A stretch of DNA of 64,000 nucleotides from Maea johnstoni. Its lineage: Eukaryota; Annelida; Polychaeta; Spionida; Magelonidae. Position 1 is the first letter of the stretch; the number at the start of each line of letters is the position of its first letter. Positions 49,655-61,940 of the stretch are shown here, piece by piece. The stretch is from NCBI GenBank assembly GCA_963942565.1, contig OZ012695.1, positions 8,558,379 through 8,622,378 on the forward strand, read 5' to 3'. A program made the position numbers and the translations under genes. The notes under the pieces are model-generated. The model did not search any database and was not told the DNA's origin. It saw only the letters and a program-made list of their open reading frames with translations.

Positions 49655-50883
49655 TCAGTGGTACGCTTAATAATTCAAACTTTCAAATATTCAAATTTTC
49701 AAATATCTGTATTTTCAAACTTTCAAACCATTAGCGACTTTGTGTACCATGCACAGTGCGCATGCTCATATGACGTAGCAGACTCGCCAGCTGCTGTCAG
49801 ATTTACTAAACTAAAATGGTAGTAGAAATTTGTTGGAAACGTATTTCTGAGGATTCGGTTTATAAAAATAGACAATTTCACCTTGATATTGTATCTTCAA
49901 ATACTTATGAATCGTTTCAAATAACAAAAAGTTAAATAAAAAACGATTCATTCACTTCCTTTTTCACTTTAAAAGGTACTGTTTTATGGTAACAATTCCC
50001 TTCTTTAAGTCATTTAGAGGATAGGAAAATGCCTTGAAACACGGATTTCAACCCATTTTTTGACGAATTTATAAAGGTGGAACCAAGCGATTTCACCCGG
50101 AACGTGAAAGTAGACATCTTTGGCTGTATGATTCAATAGAAATTAGGCTGATTACTGAAAGTCGGCCCGCTTCCAATTTTCACTTGAAAATTTGTTGTTT
50201 TAGTGTTTTGCTAGATTACCAAAGACGATTGTTTCATCGTGTTTGTGCGATTGTTAGCTCACATTTCCGACAGTTTGCCAGTTTGTCGGCAACTACTGAC
50301 ATACGGCATTCACAATTGGATTAGCCCGTTCACATGCACTTTGAAAATATACCAAACCATGAATTACATATAATCATAATTACATGTAATTAAGGAATAT
50401 TACAAAATGAATCATGATTATTCATTATTCAGCCTTAGCGGAATATTTAGATTCGTTAAGAAATATTCATCTGTCATGATATATGTCGCGGAGAGGCATA
50501 TAATATGCATATAGTATTATTTGTGCCCATCTATGTTCACATAGTCCAGAATTTGAAATATTATTTGGTCTTACACAGATGGATTTCAATCGTAGTAGAG
50601 TGTGTCTATCCGCCTGAGTGATTGGTGACGTAATTCGCGCGCGTTTTTAGTTGTCCCGCATTGGCTAGTGAGGTGTTAGTGGGCGTGGCCTCACTTACTA
50701 CAGCGCGCCCCTAGCGGTGGGTCCATCATTACTATGACCGGGAAAGTCCGTATTGTTCCATATATCCAAACTTCCGTACTTTCAAACGGGTTTGAATATA
50801 TGATAATACAGCCGTATTTCCATACTTTCAAACTTCCAAAAGTCTTTACACATTTATACTATTGCATGTTTAGAAAAGCCGCA

Positions 50884-50906
50884 GAGTGGCACACTTAATA
50901 AATCAA
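50884..50906 (+). repeat. Internal copy of the E3 terminus
   Basis: AGTGGCACACTTAATAAATC matches the E3 terminal repeat at about 20 of 23 positions, in the orientation of the left end. Confidence 0.65.
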
Positions 50907-51918
50907 ATTTCCAAACCTTTCCTAGCGGTACGCAAGTAGTTCTGTTACAATGTTATGTTGATATATTATACATTGTACAATATCAATAACATCAAAACAA
51001 TATCGAATGTTACTTTTCAAAGGAAATTGCCAATTATAAGAAAAAAATAATAATTTTCGCAAAACAGCAAGAATGGTGGAGCGACCCACTTGTCTAATCT
51101 ATTATTAGAACGGCAGCTTCTTAAATGCGGAACTGGAATTATGTAAAACTCGTGTCGATATGATGGACCAAGTGTGAAAGAGCAATTTTTATAACGAACT
51201 TTAATTTCAAGACCTTCTTTTGGGGAGGGTAAATAGAACTTTATTTGTTCCCGACTAACCGGGCATAGGCAGGATAAAAAAACTTTATTTGTTCCCGACT
51301 TACCCGACCACTCTAGTGAATAGGTATCTATCAATATATATCATCTATCTAATCTGTCTGTCTGTATTTCTGTCTATCAATATATCTATCTACTATCTAG
51401 CAATCAATCTCATGTGTGAGAGCCTTATATAAATAAAATGGTGTTCTTCATCTAAAGTGAGAGCATCCAAACACACACACATAGACATATATGTATGTAT
51501 GTGTGTGCATGCGTATGTGTTTTATTTACCCTTCCTGTGGAGTGGTCTGGAAGAAATAAAGTTTTATTTACCCGACCGGTAAAAGAGTGTTATTTTCCTC
51601 CCCCTAGAGTATGCGGGAACGTATTAGTTAGATCTTATGTGCGTGGGGCGTGGGGGTAGGGGGGGGGGGAGGGGGAGGGTGGTATATAAATGATTGTGCG
51701 CGGGCGTGCATGCATGCGTGTGTGTGCTTTCATGAATTGGTTCATAAACTACGTTATAATGGAATCAATGAAGTATATAATCACATCTGCCTGTCTTTCC
51801 GTATTTCTCTATCTACCTATCTATATACGCACACATACGCACACACACACGTACATGCATTTATGTGTGTGTGTGTTTGGATGCACATTAGACGAAGAAA
51901 AGAATTTTGTTTATCTAA

Positions 51919-52401
51919 GGGCACGTCTAGTTGATTATCTGTTTCCCATGTCCAAGGTACTGAAAATTAGGGTCGGTCGGTCGGGTAAAAAAAAAAGGAA
52001 AAAAAAAAGGCAGAAGTACCTATAATAGGGTATCAAATTTCTTTATTTGTGACAGAAATGCTGCCAATGCCATGGCAAGAAGTACAAATATGTGTACATG
52101 ATGTTCATGAGACACATTTCCCTCTGTATTATTCTTCAGCTTGTTCATACAGAAAATTGTGCAGATTTGAAAAATGTTGAATTCGCAGGCTCCATTATAA
52201 ATAAACGATGTCAAAATCTCAGTTTTTTGTACCCTGAACTTTTTTATTTATTTCATTCAAAATGCAGTTCTCAGAAGAAAAAAAAGCTCCTCTGGACAGG
52301 GTCGGTCAGAAAGTAAAAAAAAAATTTTTTTTTTTTTAGGGTCGGGCCCAAAAATAGGGTCGGTCGGGACATGGGAAACAGATAATCAACTAGACGTGCC
52401 C
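51919..52401. mobile_element. Harbinger-type MITE, 483 bp, nested in E3
   Basis: Inverted ends of ~35 bp start GGGCACGTCTAGTTGATTAT and continue to a CCCATGTCC block. TAA lies on both sides (51916-51918 and 52402-52404). TAA/TTA duplications with GGG-starting ends are the hallmark of PIF/Harbinger elements. Near each end is an AGGGTCGGTCGG-like motif next to an A-run. No transposase or Myb-like gene is present, so it is non-autonomous. It is younger than the E3 sequence it interrupts. Confidence 0.82.
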
Positions 52402-52944
52402 TAAGGCTCTCACACATAAAAAGATAGATAGATTGATAGATAGTAGATATATATATACAGATAGACAGTAATACAGACAGACAGACAGAAAGGTAGATGA
52501 AAATGTATATTGATCGATATTCATCCACTAGAATGGTCGGTTAAGTCGGGAAGAAGTTCTATTTACCCTCCCAAAAAGACGGTCTTGAAAGTAAATTTCA
52601 TTGTTCCCTCCTTCACTCATGGTCCATCATATGGGCACGAGTTTTACATACATTCCGCTTCCGCATTTTAGAAGCTGCCGTTTCTAATAATAGAATAGAC
52701 AATTGGGTCGCTCCACTTTTCATGCTCATTAGCGTCAATGACAGTTTAAGCATAATCAATATACATAATTGCAATATTTGAAGATATAGGAAATTAAGAA
52801 ATGCGTATTTCATAGCCTAAATGAGAACAGCGTCTTGATGATAAATAATAACAATGACGAAATACGGGTCGTGTTTGCAACTTAAGGCAGCTTCTATTAG
52901 CAGCCCGATCACCGTATATTTGAAATTATTAAACGTTCCATGTC

Positions 52945-53165
52945 AAACTTTCAAACTTCCAACACGTTTTGGAAGTTTGAAAGTTTGGATATTTGAAAGT
53001 ATGGAACTTTGAAACTTTGAAACCTTGACCAAAGTTTCAAACTTCCAACACGTTTTGGAAGTTTGAAAATTTGGATATTTGAAAGTATGGAAGTTTGAAA
53101 CTTTGAAACTTTAACCAAAGTTTCAAATTTTTAATACGGTTTTGAAGTTTGAAACTTTGAAAATA
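52945..53165. repeat. 86 bp minisatellite of E3, each unit palindromic
   Basis: About 2.5 units. Each contains CAAACTTCCAA, a short spacer, then TTGGAAGTTTG, so every unit can form its own hairpin. Confidence 0.8.
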
Positions 53166-53234
53166 TACCCATAATTCCAAATATCCAATACGATTTGAAA
53201 CTACAGAAATTTGAATTATTAAGTGTACCACTGA

Positions 53235-53346
<112 letters not shown>

Positions 53347-53367
53347 GCAGAGAGAGAGAGAGAGAGT

Positions 53368-54019
53368 TGGGAACAGTTGATATACGGTGCACTAGGAAAT
53401 TCTAGATCTAGACTTGTATAATGCAGGTGAGAATATTATCCCAAGCGAAGGGCAAGATAATTGGCACTACGTCACTGCATGGTGCTATCTGCAGTTCGAT
53501 GATTTTATTAGGATCGAATGAGTAGCAATCAGTAGTAATACTTGGCACGGGAAACATACGTGAAGTGATCATCTTAATCAGATTGTCTCAATCAGCGTGA
53601 TATGGCTTATAGGTTCAGCAGAGGCTAAACGATATTGCAGTGAGATAGTTTAACCCTTCCAATGGAGAGGCTACTTTCGTCTAACGCACAAGAAAGCAAA
53701 AGTCTTTGGAAACCCTCTAAACCCTGTCATGTTGGTATCCATTGGATAGTTCTCGCTAAGTTCTCTCAGATGACTACCCATTTGCATGGGTTTCAGTCTT
53801 TTTCAGACTTTTTGCATCATTTTGTTATGCCAAATTAGCCACCAGCAGCATAAGGGTTAAAGGAGAGGTGCAACTGGGAGTCCGTCATACTAGTTAGTGT
53901 CCAATGTCCAAACATATTACCATTATGAATTTTATTTTCAAAGCTTAAGGCATTGGTTTAGGGTTATCAGAGATTTACGTAAAGATAAGTGTTACCTACA
54001 ATTATTCAAAGTTCTCGCG
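53368..54019. other. Unassigned spacer
   Basis: No feature supported. Confidence 0.35.
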
Positions 54020-54110
54020 GTATATTCCAATAGCTGAGTGGTATAGGAGTTGCTCCCTACCTCCTCTATGTCTCACATTGCAGGATGGTTTCCAATTGTC
54101 CTTGAAACAT
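54020..54110 (+). mobile_element. tRNA-like SINE head fragment
   Basis: CCAATAGCTGAGTGGTATAG (from 54027) has the TAGCTGAGTGG A-box shape of tRNA Leu/Ser. A weak B-box-like GGTTTCCAATT follows at 54087-54097. It resembles the repeating unit at 59.5-60.0 kb. Confidence 0.5.
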
Positions 54111-54198
54111 GTTAGGAAGTTACCAGCCTTCCGAGATTAGTCGATGGTCTTCCCTGGCTATCGACAACTAGCTCATAACGACGACGACAACCACAACC

Positions 54199-54301
54199 AC
54201 CACTACTACTACTACTACTGATACTACTACCACTAGTATTAATACTACTACTACTACTGATACTACTACCACTAGTATTAATACTACTACTACTACTACT
54301 G

Positions 54302-54366
<65 letters not shown>

Positions 54367-54406
54367 GATACTACTACCACTAGTATTAATACTACTACTA
54401 CTACTG

Positions 54407-54460
<54 letters not shown>
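54199..54460. repeat. (ACT)n compound microsatellite with a repeated insert
   Basis: Three copies of GATACTACTACCACTAGTAT, each followed by TAATACT, punctuate the ACT array near 54219, 54258 and 54366. The insert contains the perfect palindrome TAGTATTAATACTA. Confidence 0.93.
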
Positions 54461-54790
54461 AATTTTACAATATAGAAATGGGCATAGAAAGAGTGATTCA
54501 TTTCGCAAGTGAAACCTAAAACATGTCTCATCACGAATACTGCTGGCTGTGATTTGTGGCAATCTTTTGCGTTGTCTCCCATTCTGTTTGTCTTGTGCTA
54601 ATCCTTCCTGTCATCGACTGAGTTCCACAAGAGTTCTGATTAACGCAAACATGTGTTTGTCAAATAAAATCAATAATGATATATCTGCTACATATCTCCA
54701 GGCTGTGTTTCCTATTCATGCTGAGTAAGATTAGGTGGCAATTTACAACTCGTTGGGAGAGTTTTGTTGTTTTGACCAATTGTGTGGGCC

Positions 54791-54885
54791 TGCCCCGATG
54801 GCTGAGAGGTTTTAGGGATGCAACCAAAAGCTTGGTAAGTATTACGACAACCCAGAAGAGTCCAATCCTGGTCGAGGAATATGAG
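54791..54885 (+). mobile_element. tRNA-derived SINE with A and B boxes
   Basis: GCCCCGATGGCTGAGAGG has an A-box-like TGGCTGAGAGG (54799-54809). GAGTCCAATCC at 54858-54868 is a B-box-like match (consensus GGTTCGANTCC), followed by TGGTCGAGG. The ~49-base spacing suits an internal RNA polymerase III promoter. It does not fold cleanly as a tRNA, so a SINE head is more likely than a tRNA gene. The 3' end of the element is not clear. Confidence 0.55.
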
Positions 54886-56574
54886 AAAGTTACCAATGAT
54901 TTGAGGTGAGATATTGGTCCAGTGTCCCCCAGTGCTCTATATCTGAATATGTCTTTCATTTAATATAGTCATTCCTAATGGTTAACATATCATATACCCT
55001 TTTTAGGTGCTATCGTTCAACAAGGGTGACTCCCAACTGGTGCACTCGCATTGGTGGAATTTGACACCCAATTGTAAATTGGCTAAATCTTTATAATTCT
55101 AAAAGGTTTGGTGGCTACATATGTCGAGCACTTGCAGTTATTATAAGTACCTGTTGTATGATGAAAGGACTTCTGTCTTTGTTTCTCGTTTGCCATTTGG
55201 CCATATACTTTAGACATTCTTATAAAAAAGCAATAAATTGTTTCCATCCCGTATCCATCATGGTAATTCAATCTACACATGCTGTTCTAGGAATTCATTC
55301 AGTAACCGACAGCAACAGCAAAGGGTTACAAGTCAACAACTGGATTCGAACTTGCAAAAAAACGTATAACGTTGTTCTAAAAAACTACCAATACAACCTA
55401 TGCAATATGTTCTCTACCTACTTACTGACTTTTAGTGACCCAGTTAGTTGGACCTTTATTGTTCTAAACGTCGATCAATTGCCATTTCAGAGGTAAACGT
55501 TGTCAGGATGAGCGCTGTCACGTGGAAAAAATAAAACTTCCAATTACAGTTGTCAAAGGTTTAATATTGCCCAGGCAGTCGTTAGCAAACTTATTAGCAA
55601 ACAAAGCCAGTGTTGTTGGATTTGAGAGTTTGACTTTGAGTGACACACAGTGACGTAAACGTAATATAGCACAATATATATTTTTGGATCTCTCTTCATA
55701 ACCTTTATTCTGCACAGTTGCTTGCTGTTCATAACAAGCAAAGGTTATAGAGGAATTGCTGTTCCTCTTGTATTCTGGTAACGTTTCGACAAATCTTTGT
55801 TTGGTTTCTAACCCATGTTGTGACTTGATTGTGCTAAAAAGATGTTTAGACAAAGGAGAACGATTGTATGAAAAATGCCCCAACATTTTAGCAACATGAA
55901 GATGATGTACCATAAAATACAAATCGGGTGCTCCTTAACAGTCACACACATTTAAGAAATTCTCTTTATGTAGATGTTTTACCGAATCAAGTTTTTGGAA
56001 TGCCGTGTATGTGAAAAAAATATCATAGGTATATACATACCAACTATATCTCAATATTTGGTTGTCACGTATTCGAGAATAAAAAGTACTTTTTCGAATT
56101 ATCTTTATACACGAATATATCTCCGTTACTCAAGTAGGCATGCCTCGCTTTACAGGAATTACAGGAAAGCCAAGTGTGAGTTTAGCTAGAATAAGCACTA
56201 TTGTTATTGCTAGAGTACAGCATCGACCTCTTGTAGAGCCTGGTTACTGATGCCCTCCCCCAGGGTCTGATCATATACAGGGGTTTATTGGCCTAATCCT
56301 ACGGAGTGATAAAGTAGCCTCAGTAGGCCTGGATAGATAGATTAATCAGGTTGTAGCAATCTGGTAGAAAGACTGATGTTGCCTGGAGAGAACGTGTATG
56401 TGTACTACAGAGATCTCAATTGATTCACTCCGCGTAGGACCGCCTTTTACAGAATAGAACTTCAGCCATACTAAAATTAGTACAAAAGTATAAAAATACA
56501 AATGTCAAAACCAAAAGTGCAAAAGCATAAGGATACAGCAGTAGATACTGGTAATAGGTATAGGGTATTGAGAT
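54886..56574. other. Unassigned DNA
   Basis: Open frames of 112 (55158-55496, plus) and 134 (55518-55922, minus) residues show no recognisable domain. Confidence 0.4.
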
Positions 56575-56608
56575 CCTAACAATGCGTTTCACAACGTTCA
56601 TTGTTAGG
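56575..56608. repeat. Perfect 10 bp stem hairpin
   Basis: CCTAACAATG and CATTGTTAGG around a 14-base loop. Confidence 0.75.
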
Positions 56609-57085
56609 GCCCAGGTATATTTATATCACCTCCGGAAGTGTCTTACAACCGTTGTGGGTCATTCCATAGTATCAGAGGGATTTCAAAATGCTGACCGCTG
56701 CTTGTTGCAATACCATTTTTTGTAATTTGCAGATACGGACATCTACGATTAACATACATGCTCTTGCAATCTTTTTTCAAATTCATTTTTGACTGCAGAA
56801 TTGATTTCTAATTTTGGTCACATATTTATGCTGGCATTAACATATGGAGATGTGATCTTGCGAGATCTGTATCCTAGACGTGGAATTGTTCATTATGTGG
56901 TTGGCCGAGAAATGCTGATAAGTAAGCGTGTACCCAATATGCAATTTGAACTACCATGGCTTAAATCGTGAATATTGATCTTGACAAAAAGAAGTGTGAG
57001 AATAATATTTGTCAGTGTTGCTTATGAAACTAAAGTGATTGTAGCTAGACCTCGGGGCGTCGAATCCTCTCCATAATATCATCAA
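56609..57085. other. Unassigned spacer
   Basis: No feature supported. Confidence 0.35.
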
Positions 57086-57226
57086 AATGATATCGCATAA
57101 AATCTAAGCACAACTAATTGATGAGCAGAGTTTTTTTCACACAAGAGATCTGCAAATAATATCGCATAACATCTATCTACAACTACTTGATGAGCGCAGT
57201 TTTGACACAAGGGATCTGCAAACACA
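57086..57226. repeat. ~70 bp tandem duplication
   Basis: ATATCGCATAA, ACAACTA-TTGATGAGC and ATCTGCAAA occur in the same order twice, about 70 bp apart, with substitutions. Confidence 0.75.
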
Positions 57227-57679
57227 CAAGGATAGGGTATCTCTCAAAATGATCATCCGAGACGGAGGAATCATATTGGCGAACAAATGCCACTCAAAAC
57301 TAGCGATCTGCTCAACAGAGGAGACATCAGGCAATGATAATTCCCCTGATTGCTGTGGGGAACGCCTGACAAAAATCGATTCCCAAGAAATCAAGTTAGC
57401 TTTTTAGCGGAGAATCCATCCGCCTGCCGATATGTTAGAGGTTTTCCCTTGCTCCAGGCCCACTTGAGAATCCTCAGAAAATATTATGACCAAATGGTGG
57501 GAAGTGGGCGTGTTAAGTCCTTTTACCATTGCAGCTGGCCGCGAAATAGCTCCTGAGCTGTCCGTAAGGGAACTATTAATTGCTTTCTTCCAGTTTGCAA
57601 TTGTAATCACGTCAGAGAGAGAGCCGCTGTGATCTATGCTGATGACTCAGATATTTGAGCAACCGCAGTTCCTCTATAT

Positions 57680-57681
<2 letters not shown>
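57227..57681. other. Unassigned spacer
   Basis: No feature supported. Confidence 0.35.

Positions 57682-57741
<60 letters not shown>
57682..57741. repeat. (CT)n microsatellite
   Basis: About 30 CT units. Confidence 0.97.
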
Positions 57742-57746
<5 letters not shown>

Positions 57747-58798
57747 GGCCCTGATCGTACCTGCAGTATTCTGACCTCGTGTGATAGAGTTCAGTTTTTT
57801 TATGCATACGCCTTCGTATGTTCGGAATTTTTCGATTTACCGCATCAATCAACTAAGTTGTCGAATGGAACTTCTTAGCAAATTACACTTTCAGCTTTAC
57901 CAATACGAGGCAATAGTACGCATGCGCATATGCGGCAATAGAATGCACTAATGAATCGTATTTCAACTAATCTGGTTTTGCCCGTCGTGCCTCATGTAAC
58001 ATGCATACATTGCATGCCTGCATATTGGCTTAATGCTCTTGCCACATACCTCTTCGTATCTAACAAAAATGATGCCAGTCGTAACAATAGTGGATCGGTC
58101 TGATGTGTCATAACTGACATATGAGAAAGTTGCAGGTGAATTGGTCGGTCGGTGGTGCCAATTTTAGGTTCGATGTGCCACTGAAGGCGAAGATTAAGAA
58201 AAATCCAATAAATATCATTTTAGGTTTCCAATGTGTACTAGGATTTCACATATTCCGACCATCAGTTTAATCCCTGCTTGCTCACAATCTCGGGTGAGAT
58301 CATCGTCTGGGTGCTACGTTATTTAAAAATAGATGGAAGTAACATTGGATTTGAAAAGAGTTTTGGTGGTTTGTTTCCAATTCCTATATCTTCGTCAATT
58401 TTTTGTTGTTGAGATGATTACTATAAACAACACTTGGTTACATTGGAAAGAATAAGCTAATGATTGAGGGCTATTTATCAAACATGCGCACCTGATAATC
58501 TGAAGGAGCTGGCCAAAATACCCGAGAGGTCATATGCTTTGCCATTGGCTCCCAAATGTCTTGCCGCTGCCAAAAGTCATGTAAGTTATCTATTTCTCTT
58601 TATTGTCTGTGTAATATAGGTATAGACTCCATTAGACACACAGCAGAACACAGCTGTAGAAAGGTGGGGGGGGGGGGGGGGTGAGGAGAAATCGATAGAA
58701 ATCACAATACATGTGTCATCTAGATCTTACATAACGTTACAGACCGCTCGGGTGCATATAGAGTAAACAGTACAGATGGTAAATACCTAAACTTATAT
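57742..58798. other. Unassigned DNA
   Basis: No gene recognised. A G-run lies at about 58664-58681. Confidence 0.4.

Positions 58799-58850
<52 letters not shown>
58799..58850. repeat. (ACT)n microsatellite
   Basis: About 17 perfect CTA triplets. Confidence 0.97.
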
Positions 58851-58851
<1 letters not shown>

Positions 58852-59489
58852 GCACTATTAATGCCATTACTCTCAATGTTATGAATGATTGGCTTAATGA
58901 ATGGAGACAAACGAAACAGCTGTTTACAGTGAAATAAAAAAGTCAACTCGGTTTGGTTTTTTCTTCTCTGGTTCCTCGGTTACTTTTACCTTTTTGCAAG
59001 CGGCGAATGTTATACATCATTCGTAAGGTGGAAGAAAAAGAGGCGACAGACGAGCTGTAAAATTCGCATTCCGAATAAGAAAGCTATACAATTGTAAAAG
59101 TGAGGGCCATACCTGAGAGATGGCATCGCACATGTCCTGAGTATCTGATATGTTCTCATAGATTGAACTAAAAAAGCGATGTACCAATACATGTTGTCTT
59201 CAACAAAACCACTGCAACCCCATTACGTCTGTCTATGGCTCCTTGTGGCAGCAATGGCAGCGATGGAGATCAACAAATAACATCCACACATCAACAAGAA
59301 AACACACAATCATGTGGTGTGTTTGTCACGTGATGTCGTAATCAGGTCGACTTACCTTACGTGTTGTTGTGACGGAAGTCAGGCGGCGGAAGGGATGCGT
59401 GGGAAATACTCGAGTCCAGGATATTGGTCATGTAAATACTTCAGGCATTTTGCGACCATTGCCGGTCACGCTAGCTTTGTTGGGCTAAC
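58851..59489. other. Unassigned spacer
   Basis: No feature supported. Confidence 0.35.
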
Positions 59490-60045
59490 CTCCCTAGCCA
59501 GGTGGTTGTCACTGACTGCTCGCTGTCTCTCACTACTGCCCCAGGCTCTTGAGCTGGGGCTGCCCAATAGCTGAGTGGTCTAACGTGTCAGTATATATGA
59601 CTGCTTTCTGTCTCTAATTACTGCCGCAGCTCTTCAATTGAGGCTGTCCCAATAGCTGAGTTGTCTAGGCGTTTACTTTCACTTAACGCTGTGTCTCTCC
59701 CCAATGTTTAAGGCTGTTGAGTTGGGGGCTGAGTGGTCTAGGGTGTTATTATAACTGAATGCTGTCGCTCGCATCACTACTATAGGACCTTGAGTTGGGG
59801 CTGCCCCAATACTCGAATGGTTAAGGGTGTTTATATACTTTAACGGAAAGTGTTTTGTCTCTCGCCACTGTCGCAGTTCCTTGAGTTGAGAGCCACGCCG
59901 ATAGCATTGTGGTCTATGATGTTACTGTAACCGAATGCTCTCTGTTTCTAACCACTGCCACTGATCGCTGTTTTTAGGACTGACCCGATAGCCAGGTGGT
60001 CTAAGGTGTTGCTGTAATTGGCTGCTTACTGTGTCTCAGGACAGC
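59490..60045 (+). repeat. Seven-unit tandem array of tRNA Leu/Ser-like heads
   Basis: A-box-like sequences of the TAGCTGAGTGGTCTAAGG type recur at about 59495, 59568, 59653, 59727, 59810, 59901 and 59989, spaced 73-91 bp. Each is followed by GTGTT or similar, a CTGCTTTCTGTCTCT-like segment, ACTGCC, and CTTGAGTTGGGGCTG. The period is close to a Leu/Ser tRNA length, but no proper B box or acceptor stem pairs up. I read it as a tandemly expanded SINE head, not as tRNA genes. Units are diverged, so the array is not recent. Confidence 0.72.
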
Positions 60046-60959
60046 CACATATCTATTTTGTTCTGTTCTATTCAATAACTTTGTTTAATAGTTCCTTAGC
60101 AGTTATTTCGTGTATATCAATTGCTGACTATTTCAGTAAGCCAGATAAATGCAGTTTCGTCTCATTTACGAACACATATGACCAGACCAGGCGACCCCTT
60201 GTTTGTATCGAACGCCTCTCCCCTTACCTCCCAGACATTCAATAGACTATTACGTCATGTGGACACGTCATACATGTATGTGCTGTGGGTAGGATGTGAT
60301 ATTGACATGTGGAGCTTGGTTGACTGTTAAGGTTTCGCTCTAGAGTCTGCAGTCAGGATTGTATGATTTACGCTTCGGTATGGTTGCACGCATGAGGAGA
60401 GCACTATAGTGTGGCATTTCTTTCTGGCGCCGTTTCAAGCCGGGCCAGGCACTCAGTGTGGAGATTCCTTTTGGCCGATTATTGAAAGTATTCTGCCTGG
60501 AAAATTGCCGTCTGGATCTACTATACTCCTGGAAATGACTTAAGAAAAAAGCATTAATTGAAAGATGTCTGAAGGAGCATCCTTAACAAACTGTTAACAA
60601 AACGTTGATTAGTATTCCTCCCTCCTTTTTGGGCTGGGTGACAGGGGACTTCAGTTGACTTCAGTGTAATGAGACTTATCTATCTTTTAGCCAATGTGGC
60701 CCACATATTATTTGTCCATGTTTCTTTTTCTCGAGGTATTAGTTTAATATTGCCTCCATTGTTCTTAACGATACCCGAATGACTTTTGCCTGTTCACCCC
60801 TTCAAGGAGTGCAAATGTCTTTGCAACAGACGTCAATAGCGCTATGAAGTGCTATGAACTGAACTCATCATGGACCATTGCTGCTTAACATCAGGAGGGC
60901 ACATATAGGGTCGGATAACTTTGAAACCATTTAAGTATATTATAAGAGAAGTATTTGAT
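60046..60959. other. Unassigned spacer
   Basis: No feature supported. Confidence 0.35.
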
Positions 60960-61222
60960 AGATAGATGACGTTAAATTGTTTTGGCCAACAGGACAAACA
61001 CATTTCAGCGATTTCATCTACATATTTCTCGAGGAGATAGATAAGAACTTTGAATTTAGAGCAACGGTAAATTACCGTTGCCTCTTTAGCGTTATATTGG
61101 TTGGTGGGACAGAAAATAGAGTTTGTGGGGAAGATATTATGTTTGGTATCTGGACAAATGCCGGAGAAATTATCAGTAGAATGTACAACAAAGTAATAAG
61201 AATAAGCGAAGGAATGGGATAG
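60960..61222 (+). mobile_element. LINE D: C-terminal fragment
   Basis: An 81-residue frame (60977-61222) ends SVILVGGTENRVCGEDIMFG and GEIISRMYNKVIRIS. This parallels the LINE A tail (ILLGKQPADVPIESMMNM, then GKHITRMYDQAITR). Only the last ~45 residues are convincingly alike. A possible 3' tail, ATTACGGTTAATAAATATAC, lies at about 61811-61830, directly before a (TA)n array. Confidence 0.6.
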
Positions 61223-61846
61223 GTGAGGCTCATCTGAGGTAGGCCTTAACGATAACGACTTATCACATTTAAAGGGACTGTCTCAGGGTTTTTCCTAATG
61301 TCGGTTGTGCTGGTTGGAAGTCAACAAACTGACTTAACAGATTCATAATTGACTTTACAAGATGTCTTCAAGCAATTTCTACGTAACAATATTAATTACA
61401 GCCTGTAAAATAGTGTGGTTGTGCCTGATATCCATCCGAAGGAACCCTGAAGGATACGGATGACTGAGGGTGGAGGGCAGGTTCAAAATTTTCTAACAGA
61501 ATGTAATGAGTTTATCACCTGCTCTTCTATGGTAAAACAATCACATACGTCACATTTCAGGCTGAGAGTTGATATTAGTTGGTAAGTGCAGTCCGGCCTA
61601 ATATCCACCGAAGTCAAGTTACCCTTTCCAGTGACTTAGGCATATGTAAGCAATCGCTTTCCAGACTATCAGACTTATTTTTCACAATTTAAGCTTCTAA
61701 TTATATTTCCTTTATTATGTATTAGAGCTTTTATTTATCATTTCTTCCGTCATCTCTAGTAACCTCCTAAGCGGTACTATGAGAAATGTATGATTTTTTG
61801 TAATTGTGAAATTACGGTTAATAAATATACATATATGTAGGGTTAT

Positions 61847-61852
<6 letters not shown>
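61223..61852. other. Probable 3' UTR of LINE D, otherwise unassigned
   Basis: The AATAAATATA-type end near 61820 resembles LINE B and C tails. The ~590 bp in between shows no match I can see. Confidence 0.35.

Positions 61853-61936
<84 letters not shown>
61853..61936. repeat. (TA)n microsatellite
   Basis: About 42 TA units. Confidence 0.97.

Positions 61937-61940
<4 letters not shown>

Noticed and set aside
51650-52025. Frames of 94 and 111 residues with basic C-termini
   Set aside because: They run through microsatellites and into a Harbinger-type MITE. The basic tail is an A-run translation.
54112-54582. Long serine-rich or valine-rich frames
   Set aside because: Translation of an (ACT)n microsatellite.
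55335-55355. B-box-like AGTTCGAATCC on the minus strand
   Set aside because: No acceptable A box at the expected distance upstream.
55518-55922. 134-residue minus-strand open frame
   Set aside because: No domain recognised; overlapping frames are similarly open.
59490-60045. A cluster of true tRNA genes
   Set aside because: A-box shapes are present, but no B boxes, anticodon stems or acceptor stems pair properly.
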